Origin: Persicaria tinctoria
Taxonomy: Eukaryota; Streptophyta; Magnoliopsida; Caryophyllales; Polygonaceae
Length of the DNA stretch: 64,000 bases
Assembly: GCA_037127255.1 (NCBI GenBank)
Contig: JBANSL010000005.1
Location: 84,077,160 to 84,141,159, forward strand
Reading direction: 5' to 3'
A model generated the notes under the pieces. That model was not told where the DNA came from. It did no database searches and saw only the letters and a list, made by a program, of their open reading frames with translations. Positions within the stretch are counted from its first letter, which is position 1. Each line of letters opens with the position of its first letter. Positions 1-9,714 of the stretch are shown here, piece after piece. The position numbers and the translations under genes were made by a program.

Positions 1-262
1 ATTCACTTTCTGCCTTCAAGTGTATGATTATTTCAGTGCTTGTAGGTGCCTTTTGAAAGTCTCTCTTTTAGTTGTGAGTCAAAGACAACATGGAGTGAAG
101 TAAGGACCAAGGAATGTTAGGATCGACAAATACTGAAACTGCAGGTGAGTATCTTGTTGTGATCCCTGCTTTGTTGAGGCTACTGCTTTTTCCTATCCTG
201 CATTGATATTTTTTGGCAAAATTGTAGATATTATTCTTTTGTTTTGCATTAATCATATTATG

Positions 263-745
263 TATATGGTCAATTTTTTAGTTTAGTTGAATAGGAATAG
301 CTTTCAGAATTCAGATATATTCTTCAATCCACTAAGTAGAGTCTAATCAAGATTAGTTGCAAGTCCTTGTCTGCGAAAGATTACCAAATGAAGATAGAAC
401 TCCAATCTTTATAATATATTTAGACTTCTGAACATGCAACATACTGTGTTCTTAAAAAAGGGAACTAAAATTTCACTGAATTCAAACCATAACTGGAAAA
501 AGAATATATGGTCAGTTTCTTAGTTTAGTTTAACTGGAATAGTTTCAGAATTCAGATATATTCTTCAATCCACTAAGTAGATTCTCTAATCAAGATTAGT
601 TGCAAGTCCTTGTCTGAGAATGATTACCAAATGAAGATAGAGCTCCAATCTTTATAATATATTTAGACTTCTGAACATGCAACATATCTGTTCTTAAAGG
701 GAACTAAAATTTCACTGAATTCAAACCATAACTGGAAAAAGGAAA
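263..745. repeat. Tandem repeat, about 242 bp, two units, upstream of tRNA-iMet
   Basis: The motif beginning TATATGGTCA recurs at about 263 and 505. Both units run through the same landmarks (TTCTTCAATCCACTAAGTAG, then CTTCTGAACATGCAACATA, then CACTGAATTCAAACCATAAC). The second unit leads directly into the tRNA gene. The same unit is further amplified in block beta. Confidence 0.75.
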
Positions 746-765
746 TCTCAAAAGGAAAAAAATAC

Positions 766-837
766 TATCAGAGCCAGGTTTCGATCCTGGGACCTGTGGG
801 TTATGGGCCCACCACGCTTCCGCTGCGCCACTCTGAT
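766..837 (-). tRNA. Initiator tRNA-Met (CAT), intact copy
   Basis: The reverse complement reads as a 72-nt cloverleaf: acceptor ATCAGAG pairing with CTCTGAT plus discriminator A, anticodon CAT within GGGCCCATAACCC, and T-arm CCAGGATCGAAACCTGG. The A at position 54 and the AU start of the acceptor are typical of plant initiator tRNA-Met rather than elongator. A run of T on the minus strand just past the gene (complement of 755-762) is a normal Pol III terminator. CCA is not encoded, as expected. This is the best of the three copies in the window. The others are at 46012-46083 (one T-loop change) and 16689-16826 (broken). Confidence 0.93.
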
Positions 838-2046
838 TTTGTTGTTCATATAAACCAGCAACCAGTTCATAACTAGGCATCTTAGTGCCTTCATTTTGCC
901 TTTCCCCTGTAAATTTGTAGAGCATGACGTGACGCAAAAACACCCTATCTTAGCAAATCTCAGTTCACTCCAATATGACCACTTATGGAGACGGTGAAAC
1001 GGAATTATAGTGAAATTGAACTACAGAGGCTGAATGTTGTTTCTTGATGTGCAGATACAAATTCCTTGGAGAACACAAAAAGTTACAGTGATCAGTTTAG
1101 GAGTTAAGGGGCATCCATAACTCTCCTAGTGTGAAGGCTTGAAATAAGTAGTCCTCGAATTTTCCAGCACAATTGCAATTTTCGTATTGGGAGGAATCCA
1201 ATATGATTGAGCCTATTTTACTTTTGATAGCTTGGTTACGAATGTTGCTTTGCTTCTCAGCTCAAGGACATGCTATATTGCTATATGTCCATTAGTGCCC
1301 TTCGTAAAAGTAGATTAAAAAATCAAGTACAAGCTTAAATATAGGAATTTAAACAAACTGTAAAAATTAAGAATCTATATCATCCAAGAATAGATGAGGG
1401 GAAACCCGAAAGGTGGGAATGGTTGAGGGAGGGAAGCAGGTGGGGCTAGTTAAAGTGAATGTTACAAAGTACCAAGTACTGATTTGAATACCTTTGCAGT
1501 GGAGAAGGAAGCGTGGTAATACATATATGATGTGCAAAGCTGTGCTATTGATAATTGATTAAACATTGCAGCTTTTCTGTTTCAAGACTTACATATAGCT
1601 TGTTAGAAGCTTCATAGATTTTGTGATCAGTCCTATGGGATAAGGAAGCTTGCTAACACACATATGATGTGTAAAGCTTTGCTGCTGAGAATTGATTAAA
1701 CATTAGCTTGTTTTCATTAAGACTCATACAGATCGCACATAAATCTCCTTCGAAACTTTTCATGTTTTGTTTAGTTCATATCTTCATGTTCTATATGTTG
1801 GTCTTTTTAGCCATGGCTACCACTGAGCTCCCTTGGTTTTTTAACTCTTATTAGATAACCTCTGTATCTGTATATTTCATTGCCAGTTCAATTCAGCTCT
1901 GTTGAATTCCAGTTTGAGTACTTGTGACCAATGTAATTTAAGATTGCTTTTCCTTTTTCAATCATGAAGAGGGAGTTGAGGATATCCCGCGTCGCTTTTC
2001 TAGAATAAAATACACTACTTTGTATTGCTTGATGAAGCAGACAGTT
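838..2046. other. Conserved block sequence without recognisable gene
   Basis: The region is AT-rich and conserved in blocks beta (about 16827-18056) and gamma (about 46084-47281). I find no convincing reading frame or RNA. The last 70 bp before 2047 align with the promoter zone of the full-length U6 genes, but the upstream element is degraded (ATCCCGCGTCG instead of ATCCCACATCG). Confidence 0.6.
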
Positions 2047-2087
2047 TGCCCAAGGATGACAAGCACTGATTGAGAAATGGTCCAATT
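2047..2087 (+). pseudogene. U6 snRNA 3' fragment (alpha)
   Basis: The sequence matches U6 from about nucleotide 53 to the end (CAAGGATGAC ... GAGAAATGGTCCAATT) but lacks nucleotides 1-52, including the 5' stem-loop and the ACAGA-box region. The same deletion breakpoint is seen at 18057 and 47282, so the deletion predates block duplication. This copy has extra internal losses. It is not functional. Confidence 0.8.
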
Positions 2088-2421
2088 CCCCCCATCCCCA
2101 TTTTCCAGCTCCACTCGCCGTGTCCTTTGCATCCCGAGTTTTGGTTTGTAAATTCAGAAAATCAAATTGTGAGCACTAACAACTTCTCCCCTTCTTGTTT
2201 ATCCATTTTAGGTACTCAGCATCTCAACTTCAAGATCTCGAGCAATCTCTTCATTTTGTTCTCAACAAATGAATTGCAGGATCAATTTGATAATTCTGGT
2301 ATTATCATTATTTTTTTTTAAATAGAAAAACACTTTTAGATCTTAGATATTTCCTGGATGTAAGCTTCCATTCCCCCTTGATTACTTTCCATTTGGGTTG
2401 GTTAAATAATTGAACATGATA

Positions 2422-2620
2422 GGTGAGGTATGCCAGGCCCATACAATAGTGCAACGCATAGGCGACACATGAAGACCCAAGATAGCAAGCTACCTTAAAT
2501 GAGCCTTCCCCTCAAAAAATAAATTTAATATCGAAGTGGACCAATGGTCCACATATCAGATATTAAACTGATAAGAACAGATACTACACTTGATCTTAGC
2601 CAAAAGGCCGAGAAAGGTAT
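2422..2620 (-). ncRNA. U2 snRNA, type I copy (alpha)
   Basis: The reverse complement starts ATACCTTTCTCGGCC and continues with the stem I region, the branch-point recognition segment GTAGTA (in AAGTGTAGTATC), the conserved TTCTTATCAGTTTAATATC segment, an Sm-like ATTTTTTGA, and the 3' stem-loops ending in GGCATACCTCACC. Length is about 199 nt against roughly 196 nt for plant U2. U2 pairs with the intron branch site in the spliceosome. The upstream element ATCCCACATTG is present at 2685-2695, but the TATA position reads GAATATAGA (2648-2654) and no plant 3' box (CA-N3-10-AGTNNAA) follows the gene. It could be weakly expressed or a pseudogene. Confidence 0.85.
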
Positions 2621-2647
2621 GCTTCATCTACTCTTGGTTTGGGCCTT

Positions 2648-2695
2648 CTATATTCTCTCCAAACTTATTCTATATGTTGACAATCAATGTGGGAT
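2648..2695 (-). promoter_or_regulatory. U2 promoter elements (alpha type I): USE and weak TATA
   Basis: ATCCCACATTG (complement of 2685-2695) is one base from the plant upstream sequence element RTCCCACATCG. A weak TATA-like stretch lies about 30 bp upstream of the U2 start. The USE-to-TATA spacing of just over 30 bp fits Pol II snRNA genes. Confidence 0.6.
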
Positions 2696-3202
2696 GAATG
2701 TCAGACCAATCAACCAGTGCTAAGTTGCTCAGATACTAAACTGATATGTGGAGATGCCATTTTTAGCCCCAACTACAAGGTGACAGGACCTGCCTCTTTG
2801 TGCTTAAGATTGAAGATTGCTTGGTCACAGTATAAATTTCAGTTCCAGTTGGTGAATCCATAAGCTATCTAATAAAAGGGAAAAGAGGCATGCTATTTTT
2901 ATCCTGGCTACAATGGTGGAAGTAAATTTGCAGGCCGAAGGAACTGGTTCTTTTTACAAATGAACAAGTCATCGCTGGTAGTTGATGTTTTTTTTTTTAA
3001 AAAAAAAATTGGGGGAATTTAGATGTTTCAATTGAATTACTTCAGATTTCTAAATGAACGAGTGCATTTCAAACTGAAGTTCAGTTAGGTAGCTGTTGTT
3101 GATTCCCAAGTCTCTTGGTTTCGTTTTGTTGTTTCATTGCCATGGATGCTACTTTGAGCTTAAGTGTTCAAGTTCATCCTGGTGTATGAGTTGTCTGAAT
3201 CT

Positions 3203-3897
3203 ACGAGCAAATAGAGCCCGCAGCATACAACAATGCTGCTCTTATTGGTGTCCTTGCCCGATTAGGTGGTAGTCACCACAGTAGTTTCAACCAACTTCCA
3301 GGTAAACTATAAGGTGCAAATGAAACCTTTTTCGTCTAATGAATTTTGGAGTGTGCTTCTTAGCGGATGTTAACATTTCCATAGAGGAACCGCCAGTTGC
3401 TGTCCCTGTTGCACCTGCTTCTTCAAAGCTGAATCCCCCGGCCCAGCAGAAAACAGTGCCAGCACAGCCCAATGCATCCCCGGCTCCCGAACACAAAGCT
3501 ACTCCAGCTGCAGCCTGCAGGTATTTTTTTTTTTTTTGCTCGCTTTGGAGACCTAATTCAGCTATTAAGTGAATCAAAATCCCAACATCTGTTCTAAATG
3601 TATGTACAAATTGTCTTTGTCAGCTCCTACAACTCCTCGGTTCACCTTTCAGCAGAAGACAACATCTTCTTGGAACAACAGTGGGAAGACCTACTGACCA
3701 ACAAGTCAAGCAAGGCTCTGAAAGACCTCAAGAGCTCGGTAAACGACCTCTATGGTCCACTCTGGGGGCTCATGAAATCCGGTGGCTCCTACACTCTCCC
3801 CAACTGGCTCTGGCTCACCTCGCCCACTGGCAAGAGCCTAGAGTCTACATCCATGCTTCCTCTTCTGCTGACGTCTCTGTATTGTCCTACACTTTGA
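3203..3897 (+). pseudogene. Class C endo-1,4-beta-glucanase (GH9C) 3' end, decayed copy A
   Basis: Three exon-like pieces can be read. The first, about 3203-3301, encodes the end of the GH9 catalytic domain (YNNAALIGVLARLGGSHH) and stops at a GT donor. The second, 3385-3520, is a Pro/Ala-rich linker flanked by AG and GT. The third, 3624-3897, is a CBM49-like domain (LYGPLWGL, SGGSYTLPNW). The family is a secreted plant cellulase acting on cell-wall glucans. No catalytic-domain exons lie upstream. A 19-bp deletion relative to copy B frameshifts the CBM after SWN-GKTY, and further changes alter the C terminus. It is a partial pseudogene. Confidence 0.75.
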
Positions 3898-6211
3898 CCT
3901 AGTACAACCATGTTCAAGGTGTGAGAACTTGTGCAGTTCCTTATAGTAGGCTTCGGCTTGGATTTTACAGCCTCTTGTTTTCCTATCTTAGGAAGCTGTT
4001 TTACTTGTTAGTTTATGTGTCAAGTGGTAGGAGAGAGAAGTTAAAAAAAGAAGGAATGAAGGTATAGGAGGTGAAAGGAGTGAAGAGACAGATTGAAAAC
4101 AATTGCTTGTCCTCTTTCACCTGTGTCTCATTTGCTTATATGTATATATAGAAATGCCTAAATGTGATATTCAGAGGAGCGAAATGAGGGTCTTTTTTGC
4201 TTCCTCAATTTACTCTTATTGTAGTGTGGAACAAGTGTTTCTCTTTTGGTCCTTTGTTTTGTATGGAAGAAGTGATTTTGAAGGAGTGTTATCTTCCTTT
4301 GTTTTGTATGGTGCACAAACTGCCTTTGCCCAATGCAGAATGGTTTGGCAGATTGCCAGATTGCTGAAAAAGTTTATGATTCTTGGATTTAGAGATCTTG
4401 ATTGTGAATTAGAGAGGTATTCAGATTAAAACTGCAGCTTCTGAGTGATCTATTTAATCCTCCAAATTTCTCTGATCAATGAATTGTGGTCTATCAAGTG
4501 TATGAGATCATGACAAGATGCTGCTTGCTACATTCCTCTTAAGACTGATGGCTGGATTGTTTTACATTCTTCCTACTGAATCCAAATCCTATTGATTCGC
4601 TTCATTTGTTTCATCCATCTCTTGAATTCTGCATGATCTGCTGAGGTGGGAGAGGGTCGCTCTGAATCTCTGATGGTATCTCATCTCTGGGATGCCCAAA
4701 GCCTTGTGCACCATCTGATGGTAAGCAATGAGTAAGTAGTAACCAAATTTCAAAAGTGTGCTGTTATTATGATGTGTCAAAAAATGGTCAAGTTTAGCAC
4801 AGCTTGCCTATGGCTAAAAAGATGTATGCCTAAAAGTCTCTTATGGCATAAATCTTCACCAACAACAGTGATGAGCTGACAAATGAGTTTGAAGTAATTC
4901 AGATACCAAAACAATGTTACTTATCTTAAAATGCAAGACGAATAAGTAGAAAACGAATGAAGCAAAGATAACACGGTCATAAAATGCAAAATGTAACAGA
5001 AAATCTCTCAAAAAGCACAGGATACAGCATAAACTAAACATGAAAAATGAATAGCTGCCACCCTTGAAAGGGGCTTCACCTAGACAGTCGTCAAATGGTT
5101 CCCTTTCCCTCAATCAAATATTATAAAATGATAAACCCCATAAAAATATTTTTAAAAATTGATAAATCAGTGAATCTACTAAAAAAAATTCTGAAATTGA
5201 AAAGATTAAGATAATGCAGTGAAGAGCTAAACATGAAGCAACTGGTTTCACAGTATCTGCAGTACGAAAACTAGATTAAGTTATATGAAATTTTAATACT
5301 AAAACTGTAGGAGCCCTCCGAGGAGAACAACCTTCCAAAAATAGGGTATGCCACTTAGAAACAGTAAGCACACGGTATTCTTTAGTAAAAGGCGAAAGAA
5401 TAGTTCGCTTTGTGCCTACTGCATGGCTCCACAAATGTTATGCTGCTGCTACTGATCGAACTTGTATGATTCGGTATGGAACGTATTTCCACGCTTATTC
5501 AATGTGGGAATCCTTTGCACATTGGAGAATGGAGACTGCCAGTTGACATTTATACACAATAATACATGTTCCATTCCATGAAATTTACAACAATACACAA
5601 GACGATTCAATTATCTTTCCTCACAATGATTGGATCTCGGTATCAATTTTATGGTTGCGTTAGTAGTTGTTATTATCATCATTACAATAAGAAAAAACAA
5701 ATGGATATGAAAAGAAAGGCAAGGTTTTCTGAATACGGATCTGAATAAATCTCCTGATGCCACTCTCTATCAAGATTCTAAAGATCGATCATACAATTCA
5801 GCTCTTGAAATGAATTCCAACTGCTATAAGAAGTTCCGATTTCATGGAATTGTAAGCTCAGCTTCAGTGCAAAGACGAAGAGAATGAAATCTCTTATAAA
5901 ATATATGAACTGATAAAAAAGTACACAAACTCGCTTTCATAGCAAAATCACACAGGAGCGGCGACCTTTCATCATTATAAACAACTTCCCTCATTCTCAA
6001 TCTACTACTTCCAGCAACCACATTTCCATTTTCATTGGTTTACAAAAGAAAAAAAAAAGAGTTTTCATCCTTTTTAACTAGAAATGTCAATTAGAAAAAA
6101 ATAAAAGAAGAAAGTGTTGATTCTCCACACAGGATATACTGATCTGAGAAGTTTCGAGCTTCAGTTTGAGCCGTTTTTTAGGACAATTACAGTGGGTCGG
6201 TACCCAACCTC
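3898..6211. other. Conserved block sequence, unidentified
   Basis: The region is shared with beta (about 19430-21800), gamma (about 49070-50750) and delta (about 53340-56470). Many short frames occur but none is conserved in all copies. One sub-block at about 5311-5545 keeps a similar frame in three copies and is listed separately. Confidence 0.5.
5311..5545. other. Conserved sub-block X (alpha), unknown
   Basis: About 235 bp begin GGAGCCCTCCGAGGAG and run through CACGGTATTCTTTAGTAAAA to CAATGTGGGAATCCTTTG. They are well conserved at 20760-21000 and 55505-55740 and missing from block gamma. A frame encoding RYSLVKGERIVRFVPT can be read in all three but is open longer only in delta. I do not recognise the protein. 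It may be an exon remnant or a repeat. Confidence 0.4.
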
Positions 6212-6225
6212 TTCAACTAGTATTG
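6212..6225 (-). terminator. Plant snRNA 3' box downstream of U2 type II
   Basis: The minus strand reads CAATACTAGTTGAA, which fits the plant snRNA 3'-end formation consensus CA-N3-10-AGTNNAA, and lies immediately after the U2 3' end. The same element follows the U2 copy at 21812. Confidence 0.7.
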
Positions 6226-6424
6226 GTGGGGTGCGCCAGGCCTATGCAATAATGTAACACTTAGGCGACACACAAAGACCCAAGATAGCAAGCTATCTTT
6301 AATGGGTCTTTCCCCTCAAAAAATAAATTTAATATCAAAGTAAACCAATGGCCCACATATCAGATATTAAACTGATAAGAACAGATACTACACTTGATCT
6401 TAGCCAAAAAGCCGAGAAAGGTAT
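6226..6424 (-). ncRNA. U2 snRNA, type II copy (alpha)
   Basis: About 199 nt on the minus strand start ATACCTTTCTCGGC, with the branch-site pairing segment GTGTAGTATC, an Sm-like ATTTTTTGAGGGG and a 3' end GGCGCACCCCACC. One substitution changes the stem I loop region (GGCTTTTTGGC in place of GGCCTTTTGGC). The promoter is good, with a TATA CATATAAAAA about 30 bp upstream (6451-6458) and USE ATCCCACATTG at 6490-6500, and a consensus 3' box follows. It is probably transcribed, though the stem I change may matter. Confidence 0.87.
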
Positions 6425-6450
6425 GCTTTGTGTAGTCTTTCATTGGGCTT

Positions 6451-6500
6451 TTTATATGCTCTTCTAAGCTGCTTCTTTATTCTGACATTCAATGTGGGAT
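6451..6500 (-). promoter_or_regulatory. Pol II-type U2 promoter (TATA and USE)
   Basis: TATA (complement of 6451-6458) and USE ATCCCACATTG (complement of 6490-6500) are separated by 31 bp. Plant Pol II snRNA genes use about one helical turn more spacing than Pol III U6 genes. The U6 genes in this window have 24 bp. Confidence 0.7.
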
Positions 6501-6809
6501 GAATTTGTCAGACTATGCATCGGTGCTCAGTTTCTCACCATCGGATGCAATATTGTAAATGAAAAACAAACAAGTTGTCAATCCACCATGGAGTGTTAAT
6601 TAATAATGGCAGCCTTGAACGTGAAACATTCTTTTAACTTTTAAATCATTTGAATTTTGATTAGACAAAAGAATCTAGCTAGTATCAATAGCGGAATTTC
6701 ACAGTTTTTCAGCCTCTTCCTTTTCAAATTTGAGCTCAATGTCAATAGAAAAGTTGTACTTGTAGCTCTCGAAAAGACATATTCGCCACACACTTTTTTT
6801 TATTAGGTA

Positions 6810-7705
6810 AGAATTTCAGGAGGATAAACCTATCCCAAGGCATCCTTTCATATGAGGTCCCGAAGACCTTGATTGGTATATATATGTCGGGACCCAGCAG
6901 AGCGACAAAGGTGTGCACCCTTTATTTGACAATGTTTCCATTTCAGGGCATGTGAGCTCTTTATGAATTGAGCTTGGGGGCATGAAATTCTGCATTGTAT
7001 ATAAGGGCTTAGCTGTCAAATTCGTAGTTATCATGACAGCACGACCTTGTTGCGAAAGTGTATTAGTCGTTCATTTACTCAATTGCTCCTTTGACTTACA
7101 CATGATTTCCTCAAATGTTTGTTTATTTACTTTTCCATTGATTATCGGGTAGTCTAGATTTTTTTCCAGAGTGGTTTCCCTTGAGATGCTTAAACAATTT
7201 TCAAGTTTTGCTCTTCTTGAATGTGGTATGCCATTTGTAAGCTGAAACGCCGATTTATGATAGTTGACAGGTTGTCCAGCAATATTGCATTACTCATCAA
7301 CTATCATTTTCACTAGGAGGCATGTTTTGATTAAGTTACTTTTGTAAATATTATGATATCATCTGCAAGTGCTAGAAATGGAATGATAGGTCCATTGATT
7401 CCGAACCTAAAACCTATTCCTGCTCACAATGTTGGCTTCATGGGAAAGCTTCCTCGTCATAACCTCTACCCTCAATATGAATAAAAAAGGAGAGAGGGGG
7501 TCCCCTTGACGAAGCCCTATGGATGGCCAGAAGATATCCATAGGTCTATTATTTACTAGTATGGAAAATGATACCGTTGTTATACATTCCATCACCCAGT
7601 AAATGAATTTCTTATCAAATCCAAAACCAGTGAGAATCGTTTTTGTAAATTTCCATTCTACCTTATCGTATGTCTTTTCCATATCAAGTTTTATTCCGTC
7701 ACATA
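6810..7705 (-). pseudogene. LINE (L1-type) reverse transcriptase fragment
   Basis: Minus-strand frames, broken by shifts, show successive RT landmarks: LDMEKTYDKVEW near 7690, GLRQGDPLSPFLF near 7490, the catalytic LADDIIIF at about 7340-7375, then the post-RT segment with KPLYTMQNFMPPSSI near 6970. The family mobilises through target-primed reverse transcription. Only the middle of ORF2 is present, it is frameshifted, and it abuts an oppositely oriented LINE fragment at about 7705. This fragment is absent from delta, where the U2 copy at 56640 joins directly to the neighbouring zf-RVT piece. Confidence 0.75.
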
Positions 7706-7910
7706 CTTATAATAGTCAATGGGACAACCGATACCTCCACTGCATTCAGGCGGATGGTGCTCAAGATTTACCTTCTTGCCCGAGGATGCATTGCAGTTGG
7801 TTTTGGATGTACAATGAGTTGAGGCTACGCAGCCCTCTGGTAGATTGGGGTGCTGTTTTATGGCATGGTACACAGTGTAGAAAATGGGGTTTCATCGTCT
7901 GGGTGGCTGC

Positions 7911-8456
7911 CAGTGGCGGAGCCAGGATTCCGGGCAGGGGGGTGCTAAAAAATTTTCGTGAAATATATTTTTGGGTGTAGACTTGATAAGAAGATTTTGT
8001 AAAAAAATAATTGAAAAAACACTAAAATTGTTATTTTTAATGATTTTTTTAATTTAAATAGTTGAGAGTAACAAAAAAATAGAAGAGAAACAAAAAAATA
8101 TAGATATAATTTAAACATAAATATTGAAAGAAAGGGTTTAATTTAAATATAAATATGACATTTTTTTAATGAAATGGTTGATAGAAACAAAAAATATAAA
8201 GAGAAATTAAGAAAAATTAATGATAGAGTAAAACAAATAAAAAGGTAAGGTGGTGGGATTTGAACCCAACACCTATTGATTCTCCTTTCTTTCTCCTTTC
8301 CTTACCATTTGAGCTAGATAACATTTATATTTCAAATATCACTTAAAAGTATTATATTACCTTAAAAAACTAAATATATGCAAAAAAAATTTATTTTATT
8401 TTTTTGTATTTTTTCCCGAGCCAGGGGGTGCTCGAGCACCCCCAGCTCCGCCACTG
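7911..8456. mobile_element. Non-autonomous hAT element 1 (546 bp)
   Basis: The ends are inverted repeats (CAGTGGCGGAGCCAGG at the left, CAGCTCCGCCACTG at the right), with an 8-bp target-site duplication GTGGCTGC at 7903-7910 and 8457-8464. TIRs starting CAG and an 8-bp TSD are hAT hallmarks. The paralogue at 56641-56770 shows one copy of GTGGCTGC and no insert, so it is an empty site. The interior is AT-rich with no transposase and carries a tRNA-like segment. Confidence 0.9.
8255..8320 (-). other. tRNA-like A box/B box segment inside hAT element 1
   Basis: On the minus strand TAGCTCAAATGG (A-box-like, complement of 8305-8316) is followed by GGGTTCAAATCCC (B box, complement of 8255-8267) at tRNA-like spacing. 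Acceptor pairing is poor, so it is not called a tRNA gene. hAT element 2 has the same arrangement. Confidence 0.5.
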
Positions 8457-8520
8457 GTGGCTGCACTCGAGAAGCTGCAAACTGGCCGACGAATAAAGCA
8501 TTGGAACGGGCCTGCTACTG

Positions 8521-8874
8521 TGCTTTAAGATAGTAGGATATGGATAGAAATCAAAATAGGATATAGACAAATGATCAATATAATTAAATTTAGAAGGAGG
8601 AGAGCAATGAAAATGCTCAAGGTAAAATATAATTAATTTTCATTAGTAATAGGGCTGTTTTAGTAATTATACTGTGCAAACCAAAGATATTCTAATTATA
8701 ATTTATGGAAAATGACAATTTGAATAAATAAATAAGTATTTTATTTTTTGAGGGATATATAACTTATTTTATAAATTTCAGGGATTTATAATTAAATTTA
8801 GAAGGATATATAGATATATAAATATAGGTAATTGTTGAGTCATGATCGATCTTCTACAACTTAAAGTGCACCAC
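8521..8874. other. AT-rich spacer
   Basis: I see no gene. The last part (from about 8797) aligns with 43027-43060, a site in which the LINE at 8875-9586 is absent. Confidence 0.5.
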
Positions 8875-8904
8875 ACGTCAAACTAACGTACTGAAATCGG
8901 AGAT

Positions 8905-9378
8905 ATGGAAAAAGCTCCCTACGGCCACTATAAACTTAATTTTGACAGGTCCTACTTTCCGCCAGAGAATGGCTCGTTTGGATTCGTTATCCGAGACCAC
9001 GATGAAACGGTTGTGTCCTTTGGTTCTGGTCTTTGCAACAATACTTCGGCTGTCTTCTCCGAGGCAATGGGGCTGCACATGGGTGTGGTAAAGGCCCTCA
9101 ATTTGGGTCTCGACAATCTACTTATCGAGGGCAATTGTTTGCCCGTTATCCAGGCTCTTCTAGGGGATTGGTCTTGCCCTTGGAACATTGAGCTGCTGAT
9201 GGCTGATACTTCTACCTTTCTTCGCTCCTTGTCTAATGTTGCAATTTGTCATATTTTCAGGGATTCAAACGTTGTGGCTGACCGGATTGCTGGTCTGGCT
9301 CATAACTCCCCTCCACTGTCGTGGATAGCTTCGTTGTTGATTCAGAACTCTGTGTTCTCGTCCGCTCGAACGCGCTAG
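8905..9378 (+). pseudogene. RNase H (RVT_3-type) domain of truncated LINE
   Basis: The 157-residue open frame has the RNase H fold landmarks: LNFDRS near residue 13 (first Asp), SEAMGL near residue 52 (Glu), LLIEGNCLPVI near residue 73, and FRDSNVVADRIAGLAH near residue 120. The third acidic position, normally EGD, is Asn here, so catalysis is probably lost. In an intact LINE the domain would remove the RNA strand during retrotransposition. It has no upstream RT and is a truncated piece. A related, also broken, copy lies at 62215-63440. Confidence 0.75.
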
Positions 9379-9396
9379 GAAAGAAATCGGGTCGTC

Positions 9397-9531
9397 CCTC
9401 CCCCATATTGTAATGGGCTAAGTGCCTAGCGGGTAAATATGACATGTAGTGACCAATAGGTCACGAGTTCGAATCCCCCCTCACCTATATTGTAATGGCC
9501 TAAGTGCCTACCTATGAACCAAAAAAAAAAG
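9397..9531 (+). mobile_element. tRNA-derived SINE (135 bp)
   Basis: The unit is flanked by the perfect 10-bp duplication TCGGGTCGTC (9387-9396 and 9532-9541) and ends in ten A residues. It carries an A-box-like GTGCCTAGCGGGTAA and a B box GGTCACGAGTTCGAATCCC, the internal Pol III promoter expected of a SINE. The phrase TATTGTAATGG-CTAAGTGCCTA occurs twice within it. It sits in the 3' UTR of the truncated LINE, so it is younger than that insertion. Confidence 0.8.
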
Positions 9532-9714
9532 TCGGGTCGTCGGCGGCTTTCCTAATCTTTATCCCGCTTCCCCCCAAAAAAAAGAGGTGCACCACTAAAC
9601 TATTTCGGACATAATTCTATTTTTTTTTAAATCTAAAAACATATATATATATATATATATTCCATATACTTGTATTTACATGTTTATAAATTTTTTTTAT
9701 AAAAAAAATTTATA

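Larger units (their letters stand above)
1..6655. repeat. Segmental block alpha (snRNA/tRNA/endoglucanase-remnant unit)
   Basis: This stretch is a paralogue of 15563-22245 and 45485-50750, with the same order: tandem repeat, tRNA-iMet (-), U6 3' fragment, U2 type I (-), endoglucanase 3' remnant, unidentified conserved sequence, U2 type II (-). Similarity to beta fades near 6655/22245. Gaps between the copies are explained by transposon insertions and deletions. The block edge at position 1 is the window edge, so the unit may extend to the left. Confidence 0.8.
7706..8520 (+). pseudogene. LINE zf-RVT (RT zinc-binding) remnant split by a hAT element
   Basis: The plus-strand frame encodes the C-terminal zf-RVT type segment (SPLVDWGAVLWHG, KWGFIVWVAA), then is interrupted at 7911 and resumes at 8465 (LEKLQTGRRIKHWNGPA). 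The same segment without interruption occurs at 56641-56770. It is a fragment of a non-LTR retrotransposon ORF2 with no RT domain attached in this orientation. Confidence 0.65.
8875..9586 (+). mobile_element. 5'-truncated LINE insertion with RNase H domain
   Basis: The insert ends in CCCCCCAAAAAAAA and is flanked by GTGCACCAC at 8866-8874 and 9587-9595. The paralogous sequence at about 43052-43066 (AAGGTGCACTACTAAATT) lacks it. The content is the 3' end of a LINE ORF2 with a terminal RNase H domain plus a 3' UTR into which a SINE has inserted. Severe 5' truncation is usual for LINE insertions. Confidence 0.75.

Noticed and set aside
4856..5113. Minus-strand frame MREREPFDDCLGEAPF, also readable at 20339-20557
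   Set aside because: The frame breaks differently in gamma and delta and matches nothing I recognise.
8255..8320. True tRNA gene in hAT element 1
   Set aside because: A and B boxes are present, but the acceptor and anticodon arms do not fold convincingly, so it is listed only as tRNA-like.
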